DNA of 9,790 nucleotides. Origin: an uncultured Eggerthella sp. GTDB taxonomy: Bacteria; Actinomycetota; Coriobacteriia; Coriobacteriales; Eggerthellaceae. Of the stretch, positions 5,887 to 9,790 are shown one piece after another. The notes under the pieces are model-generated. The model ran no database searches. It saw nothing but the letters and a program-made list of their open reading frames with translations, and was not told the origin of the DNA. Made by a program: the position numbers and the translations under genes. Location: contig URJE01000063.1 in the NCBI GenBank assembly GCA_900547965.1, positions 1 through 9,790 of the forward strand. Direction: 5' to 3'. The first letter of the stretch is position 1. Every line of letters begins with the position of its first letter.

Positions 5887-6735
5887 ATGGCAAGCGAAAA
5901 GGCGCCTGGCAAGCAGTTAGCCAAATCAACAGAGCAGTATCAGCTGTTCGAGCAGGCAAGCAGGCCGCTATTCAAAAAATACGAGGCGGCTATTCGCGAA
6001 ATGCGTACACGTTTCGAGATCCTTGACGCCGATCTGGAATATCGTTTAAGCCGTAATCCGATCCATCACATTGAATCGCGCATCAAAGCGCCTAAAAGCG
6101 TCTATGACAAGCTGTATCGTTACGGTGTGCCGGTAACGCTGAAATCCATGGAGGAAAACATCCTGGACATTGCGGGCATGCGCGTAATCGTTTCCTATAT
6201 TGACGATGTAAGCGCCCTGCTGAAGGTTCTCTCCCTTCAGGATGATTTGCAGATCGTGAAGGTGAAGGATTACATTACCCATCCCAAGCCAAATGGATAT
6301 CGCAGCCTTCACATCATCGTGAAGGTGCCTGTCTATTTTCTTGACCGGAAGCAGTATGTGCCTGTTGAAATTCAGCTGCGCACCATAGCGATGGACTTTT
6401 GGGCATCGCTTGAGCATACGTTGAAGTACAAGCAAGATGCCAAGGTTGAAGGCATCGATATGTTCGACGAACTGAAAGACTGCTCGGATATCATCCAAGA
6501 CGTCGAGCGCCGTATGCAGATTCTGATGCATGCCGTGCAGACGTCCGATGTCGAAGAGGCTGCCAGCAGGCGTCGCGCTCAGATCGAGGAACAGGAAAAG
6601 GCCGTTGCGGGCGTTGCCGATGCGGTATCGGAAAAGCCCGAGCGCGCTATATCTTCCAACACCAAGACAGTAACCGAGGCTGCGGTGCAGCGAGCGATTT
6701 CCGACGCTGCTGCCGTCCGCGAGAGGGCTGAGTAG
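5887..6735 (+). CDS. relQ: Small alarmone synthetase, RelQ/YjbM-type GTP pyrophosphokinase
   Basis: Transfers pyrophosphate from ATP to GTP or GDP, making (p)ppGpp without a hydrolase domain; cytoplasmic. The single RelA/SpoT synthetase domain spans about residues 40-185. Visible motifs are HHIESRIKAPKSVYDKLYR (60-78, basic ATP-binding residues), DIAGMRVIVSYIDDV (94-108, metal-binding Asp), KDYITHPKPNGYRSLHI (127-143, GTP-binding loop with the stacking Tyr) and VPVEIQLRTIAMDFWASLEH (158-177, catalytic Glu161). There is no HD hydrolase, TGS or ACT domain, as expected for a RelQ-type enzyme; such proteins usually form tetramers. The 282 residues exceed the typical 210-230 because of a charged, Ala/Glu-rich tail from about 220, probably helical and partly coiled coil. 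ATG 5887 follows GAAGGG (5872-5877). It stands alone between long intergenic regions. The subfamily letter is inferred from architecture; a RelP-type assignment is not excluded. Confidence 0.93.
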   Translation: MASEKAPGKQLAKSTEQYQLFEQASRPLFKKYEAAIREMRTRFEILDADLEYRLSRNPIHHIESRIKAPKSVYDKLYRYGVPVTLKSMEENILDIAGMRVIVSYIDDVSALLKVLSLQDDLQIVKVKDYITHPKPNGYRSLHIIVKVPVYFLDRKQYVPVEIQLRTIAMDFWASLEHTLKYKQDAKVEGIDMFDELKDCSDIIQDVERRMQILMHAVQTSDVEEAASRRRAQIEEQEKAVAGVADAVSEKPERAISSNTKTVTEAAVQRAISDAAAVRERAE

Positions 6736-7106
6736 CAAACGAGCCGAAACGCGGTTCTGTGGGCTGTGGCGCATGTGCGTTATGCCGCTGCAGGCTGGGA
6801 TGCATGCGTGCTGCGCCACCTCAGGTTGGTGCGCTGGCGTTGATTTGCGCCATAAGGGCGGTCTTGTTTGATTGCGCCCTTGAAGGTTGAGGTGATGGGA
6901 CCTGTGAAGTCCGCAGGCCTTTAGCGGCGCTCCTTTGCGGGGAGAGCTACCTTTTACGGAGCATGAGGCCCCAGTTGCTGCCTTTTTGTGCGGAACTACA
7001 TCACTCTACTTAGTTGGAGTAGAATAGAAAACCGAAAAAGTTCCCAGCGGGGCATGCTTGCGCGTCCTGGGCTTTGGGGGAAGAAGAACCGCGAAAGGAA
7101 GAGCAA
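6736..7106 (+). promoter_or_regulatory. Hairpin-rich leader region upstream of ilvE
   Basis: No gene is visible in these 371 bases, but inverted repeats are dense: GTGGCGCA (6766-6773)/TGCGCCAC (6812-6819); TGGCG (6835-6839)/CGCCA (6848-6852); AAGGGCG (6854-6860)/CGCCCTT (6875-6881). GCTCC (6929-6933) can pair either with GGAG at 6941-6944 or with GGAGC at 6958-6962, two mutually exclusive hairpins, and a T5 run follows at 6983-6987. TCTACT (7004-7009)/AGTAGA lies just before the gene, overlapping a possible -10 box TAGAAT (7020-7025). CCCAG/CTGGG flank 7046-7070, near the ribosome binding site. The first hairpins may belong to the 3' end of the relQ transcript. The rest may be an attenuator-type leader, but no known riboswitch core was identified. 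Confidence 0.35.
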
Positions 7107-8030
7107 ATGGCTGACGTGAAACCTGTTAAGTACATCTGGAAGAACGGCGAAATGGTGCCGTGGGAGCAGGCAACGACGCACGTTCTGACCCATGCCCTTC
7201 ATTACGGTTCCGGCGTGTTCGAGGGTATCCGTTGTTACCACAACGAAGAAACGGATGAAACAGTTATCTTCCGCCTTCGCGACCACATGGAGCGCTTGCA
7301 GCGCAGCTCCAAGATTGCCATGATGGACCTTCCCTACAGCGTAGACGAGCTGTGCGAAGCAACCGTTGAGCTTATCAAGAAGAACGAATTGAAGTCTTGC
7401 TACATTCGTCCTCTTGCATACTATGGCTATGGCCAGATGGGCGTAGACCCGACGGGTGCTCCCGTAGACGTTATCATCGCGGTATGGCCTTGGGGCGCAT
7501 ACATGGGCGAAGATGCCCTTAAGAACGGCATCCCTGTGGGCGTTTCTTCTTGGCGTCAGCGTTCCTTCAATGCAATTCCTCCTGCCGTTAAGTCTTCCGC
7601 TTCCTACATGAACTCCATCCTGGCAAAGCTCGAGGCAAAGAACCACGGCTATGCCGAGGCTGTTATGCTCAACGAACAGGGCTATGTGTGCGAAGGCACG
7701 GGCGAAAACCTCTTCACCGTTCGCAACGGCATTCTCTCTACGCCTCCGCTGTCTGATGGCCTGCTTGAGGGCATCACTCGCGACACCATTCTGCACATTG
7801 CTTGCGACATGGACATTCCCGTTATCGAGGAATCCCTTACCCGTTCCGATCTGTACATTGCCGATGAGATGTTCATGTGCGGCTCTGCTGCCGAGCTTAC
7901 GCCCGTCCGCAGCGTGGACGACCGCGAAATCGGTCCTATGGGCCCCATTACCGCGCAGCTTCAGAAGCGCTATTTTGAGGTTGCCTATGGTAAGGCACCC
8001 GAGTATGAAGAGTGGATCACCCGCTTCTAA
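7107..8030 (+). CDS. ilvE: Branched-chain amino-acid aminotransferase
   Basis: PLP-dependent class IV aminotransferase that moves the amino group between glutamate and the 2-oxo acids of Leu, Ile and Val; last step of their synthesis or first step of their breakdown. The 307 residues match the IlvE norm (304-310). The start VKYIWKNGEMVPWEQA and THALHYGSGVFEGIRCY are family signatures. The PLP lysine is K162 in AVKSSASYMNSIL, and E196 in CEGTGENLF contacts the pyridine nitrogen. LLEGITRDTIL and FMCGSAAELTPVRSVDDREIG complete the cofactor phosphate and substrate-carboxylate regions. ATG 7107 follows AAAGGA (7094-7099) by seven bases and starts MADVKPVKY; a longer frame from 7074 adds a charged stretch that merely translates the Shine-Dalgarno region. 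A terminator follows closely, so it is probably monocistronic. It uses glutamate as donor, linking it to the glutamine synthetase upstream. A D-amino-acid transaminase or ADC lyase is less likely, given the overall match and size. Confidence 0.96.
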   Translation: MADVKPVKYIWKNGEMVPWEQATTHVLTHALHYGSGVFEGIRCYHNEETDETVIFRLRDHMERLQRSSKIAMMDLPYSVDELCEATVELIKKNELKSCYIRPLAYYGYGQMGVDPTGAPVDVIIAVWPWGAYMGEDALKNGIPVGVSSWRQRSFNAIPPAVKSSASYMNSILAKLEAKNHGYAEAVMLNEQGYVCEGTGENLFTVRNGILSTPPLSDGLLEGITRDTILHIACDMDIPVIEESLTRSDLYIADEMFMCGSAAELTPVRSVDDREIGPMGPITAQLQKRYFEVAYGKAPEYEEWITRF

Positions 8031-8058
8031 TCGAGGTGCGCTATCAGTGCGCTTTCTT

Positions 8059-8106
8059 CAAGCCGCATTCCCCTTTGCCGTAAGGCGCAGGGGTGCGGCT
8101 TGTTTT
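8059..8106 (+). terminator. Intrinsic terminator of ilvE
   Basis: CAAGCCGCA (8059-8067) pairs perfectly with TGCGGCTTG (8094-8102); after a two-base bulge the stem continues with CCCCT (8070-8074)/AGGGG (8089-8093). Four T residues (8103-8106) follow. It is 28 bases after the ilvE stop codon and separates ilvE from the regulator gene downstream. Confidence 0.9.
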
Positions 8107-8182
8107 ATCAGGGGACAAAATGAGCGCTCGCTGCAAGGGAGTCGCGCTAGGGGAATCATCAACAGTGAAAGGGGTATGGGCT

Positions 8183-8530
8183 ATGCCGGAGCTTAGGACA
8201 AGAGAAGTGGAAGATCTGCTTGAGGTCTTTGCGGGTTTAACCCGTCCTGATGATGTATTTGCCCTGCTGGAAGACTTGTTCACTGTTCGCGAGATCAAGG
8301 ATACCTCGCAGCGTTTGGATGTGGCGCGTATGTTGCGCAAGGGCAGTTCATACGCTGTTATCGAAAAGGCAACTGGGGCTTCCGCGACAACCATCGCTCG
8401 TGTGTCGAAGGCACTGAACTACGGCGCAGGTGGTTATGGCCTTGCCTTTGAGGTGCTTGATGCCAAAGAGGCAGAAAACGGGGAAGCCGCCAAGTTGGAA
8501 AGCCCGACAGCCGAAGGTGAAAAGCAATAG
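8183..8530 (+). CDS. YerC/YecD-family TrpR-related DNA-binding protein
   Basis: A 115-residue all-helical protein of the Trp repressor superfamily. The family core is clear: LRTREVEDLLEVFAGL (4-19), then EDLFTVREIKDTSQRLDVAR (30-49), ARMLRKGSSYAVIEKATGAS (48-67) and TTIARVSKALNYGAGGY (69-85), the last two forming the helix-turn-helix. Compared with typical members of about 100 residues it has a 25-residue acidic, low-complexity tail. ATG 8183 is chosen because AAAGGGG (8168-8174) lies eight bases upstream and homologues start just before the LRT-EVE helix; upstream in-frame starts at 8093 or 8120 would add unrelated residues encoded partly by the ilvE terminator. The tryptophan-binding ability of TrpR cannot be assumed for this subfamily. 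It is 71 bases upstream of the PTS gene and in the same direction, and hairpins lie between. Its targets are unknown. Confidence 0.9.
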   Translation: MPELRTREVEDLLEVFAGLTRPDDVFALLEDLFTVREIKDTSQRLDVARMLRKGSSYAVIEKATGASATTIARVSKALNYGAGGYGLAFEVLDAKEAENGEAAKLESPTAEGEKQ

Positions 8531-8532
8531 GA

Positions 8533-8580
8533 GGGCAACGGCTGCGTTGCCCCGCGAAGCCGCCAAAGCGCGGCTTCTTT
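8533..8580 (+). terminator. Two tandem hairpins after the YerC gene, possible weak terminator
   Basis: The first hairpin is GGGCAACG (8533-8540)/CGTTGCCC (8545-8552), an 8-bp perfect stem with a GCTG tetraloop. The second is GAAGCCGC (8556-8563)/GCGGCTTC (8570-8577), an 8-bp perfect stem with a six-base loop, followed by only TTT. Together they occupy almost the whole gap before the next ribosome binding site. The short T-run suggests partial termination or RNA stabilisation rather than a strict stop. Confidence 0.6.
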
Positions 8581-8601
8581 ACTGAAAGGAACAAAGACCC
8601 A

Positions 8602-9688
8602 ATGAGTTCGTTCGCAGCATTCTGCAAACGCAAGGATATCGAGATTTCCGTTCAGCGCTACCTGATTGACGCCCTGGGCGCCATGGCGCAAGGCTTGTTC
8701 GCCTCGCTGCTAATGGGCACTATTCTTTCGACTATCGGCCAGCAGGCTGGAATCGATGTATTGGTTCAGGTGGGTGATTTCGCCAAGAGCGCGGCGGGTC
8801 CTGCCATGGCCGTATCCATTGGCTTTGCGCTGAAAGCGCCATCACTGGTGCTGTTTTCCCTGGTGGCGGTTGGTTACGCGGCGAACAGCCTGGGCGGCGC
8901 AGGTGGTCCATTGGCGGTGCTTGTGGTTGCCATCGTTGCTTCTGAATGCGGCAAGTTGGTTGCCAATGAAACGAAGATCGATATTTTAGTTACTCCATCA
9001 GTCACCATTCTGGTGGGATGCTTGCTTTCCATGGCGTGCGCACCCTCCATTGGTGCAGGTGCTACCGCGGTAGGCTCGCTCATCATGTGGGCTACGGAGC
9101 TCCAGCCGTTCTTCATGGGTATTTTGGTATCGGCTTTGGTAGGCATTGCCCTTACGCTGCCAATCTCTTCGGCTGCCATCTGCGCGGCGTTGAGCCTCAC
9201 TGGTTTGGCGGGAGGCGCTGCTGTTGCCGGCTGCTGTGCTCAGATGGTTGGTTTTGCGGTAATGAGCTTCAAGGAAAACCGCTGGGGCGGTTTGATCTCG
9301 CAAGGTCTGGGAACGTCGATGCTGCAAATGGGCAATATCGTGCGCAACCCGCGCATCTGGATTCCCCCTACGCTGGCTTCCATGATCACTGGGCCCATCG
9401 CGACATGCGTTTTCCAGCTGAAGATGAACGGCCCTGCCATTTCGTCGGGTATGGGTACGTGTGGCTTTGGTTGGTCCCATTGGCGTGTATACCGGCTGGG
9501 TTGCCGATATGGCGTCAGGCGCAATGGCGGCCATTACCGCTATGGACTGGGCGGGTCTGGTGCTAATTTGTTTCGTGCTTCCTGCGGTGTTGACCTACGC
9601 ATTCGGTCTTGTTTTGCGTAAGATTGGCTGGATTAAAGAAGGCGACCTTACCCTTGAATCTGCCGACGACATGGTGAAAGCCGAATAA
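8602..9688 (+). pseudogene. PTS sugar transporter subunit IIC-like permease, frameshifted
   Basis: An integral membrane permease of the PTS_EIIC_2 type, with about nine or ten hydrophobic segments. The N-terminal ISVQRYLIDALGAMAQGLF and MGTILSTIGQQAGI are typical of this family. The frame from ATG 8602 (AAAGGA at 8585-8590) is coherent for 288 residues to SSGMGTCG, ending at 9465. It then turns into an Arg/Cys/Trp-rich translation unlike a membrane protein and stops at 9621. In the +1 frame the expected continuation starts at 9467 with LVGPIGVYTGWVAD and runs on to DDMVKAE and TAA at 9686-9688. Removing one T from the TTT at 9466-9468 joins both parts into a 361-residue protein of normal length. 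This is either a real inactivating insertion or a sequencing error. No EIIA or EIIB partner gene is visible, so sugar phosphotransfer is not assured; the substrate is unknown. Confidence 0.88.
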
Positions 9689-9734
9689 GGCAGCAGATCT
9701 TCTTGGTTGTTTCTCGCTGAAGGGAGGGAAGGAT

Positions 9735-9790
9735 ATGGCAAAACGGTTTGTGGCGGGTTTGTTAAAGGTTTTTGGCGGGACCATCATGCA
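9735..9790 (+). CDS. Start of an unidentified gene, cut by the window edge
   Basis: An ATG at 9735 lies six bases after GGGAGGG (9722-9728), a very strong ribosome binding site, and the frame stays open to the right edge. The 18 complete codons read MAKRFVAGLLKVFGGTIM. The piece is amphipathic to hydrophobic with two basic residues at the start, compatible with a membrane or secreted protein, but it is too short to identify. It is 46 bases after the PTS IIC gene with no terminator between, so the two are probably co-transcribed. Confidence 0.6.
   Translation, partial: MAKRFVAGLLKVFGGTIM

Noticed and set aside
6773..6871. 32-residue Cys-rich leader peptide upstream of ilvE
   Set aside because: It has no ribosome binding site and is not enriched in Leu, Ile or Val codons as an ilv attenuator peptide would be.
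6896..6902. T-box riboswitch core (TGGGACC) before ilvE
   Set aside because: The seven bases fit TGGNACC, but the conserved flanks (AGGGTGGNACCGCG) and a matching downstream CGTCCCT arm and Stem I signatures are absent.
1..9790. CRISPR array, toxin-antitoxin pair, prophage genes, tRNA or rRNA genes
   Set aside because: Reading both strands shows no regularly spaced repeats, no recognisable toxin-antitoxin or phage proteins, and no tRNA cloverleaf or rRNA sequence.

Overview
The window looks like a piece of bacterial chromosome from an anaerobic, moderate-GC Gram-positive, plausibly an actinomycete of class Coriobacteriia. That placement is an inference from the gene types (type III glutamine synthetase, RelQ-type alarmone synthetase, YerC/TrpR-like regulator, stand-alone PTS IIC) and from strong GGAGG-like ribosome binding sites; no rRNA or other phylogenetic marker is present. 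All genes lie on the + strand.

Layout. Positions 1-~1180 hold the 3' part of an IS256-family insertion sequence, far richer in G+C than the rest and open to the left edge, so its 5' end is outside the window. A ~590-base stretch without a convincing gene follows. Then come a LysR-type regulator (1720-2616), a small two-membrane-segment protein of unknown function (2724-3107) closed by a strong terminator, a type III glutamine synthetase (3476-5566), a RelQ-type small alarmone synthetase (5887-6735), a branched-chain amino-acid aminotransferase (7107-8030), a YerC/TrpR-like regulator (8183-8530), a PTS IIC-like permease gene broken by a one-base frameshift (8602-9688), and the first codons of another gene (9735 to the edge).

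How they fit together. Four clear intrinsic terminators or terminator-like hairpins and long intergenic regions suggest mostly single-gene transcription units rather than one operon. The theme is nitrogen and amino-acid metabolism: ammonia assimilation into glutamine, glutamate-dependent transamination of Leu/Ile/Val, and a (p)ppGpp synthetase between them. The functional link is inference from adjacency only.

I do not see an obvious undescribed defence, mobile or RNA-guided system. The observations most worth a second look are a repeated GAAC-RY-GTTC operator-like motif flanking the lysR gene, a REP/MITE-like 15-bp inverted repeat that encloses the glutamine synthetase terminator, a cluster of dyads and phased direct repeats upstream of glutamine synthetase, a hairpin-rich leader before ilvE, and the frameshift in the PTS IIC gene.
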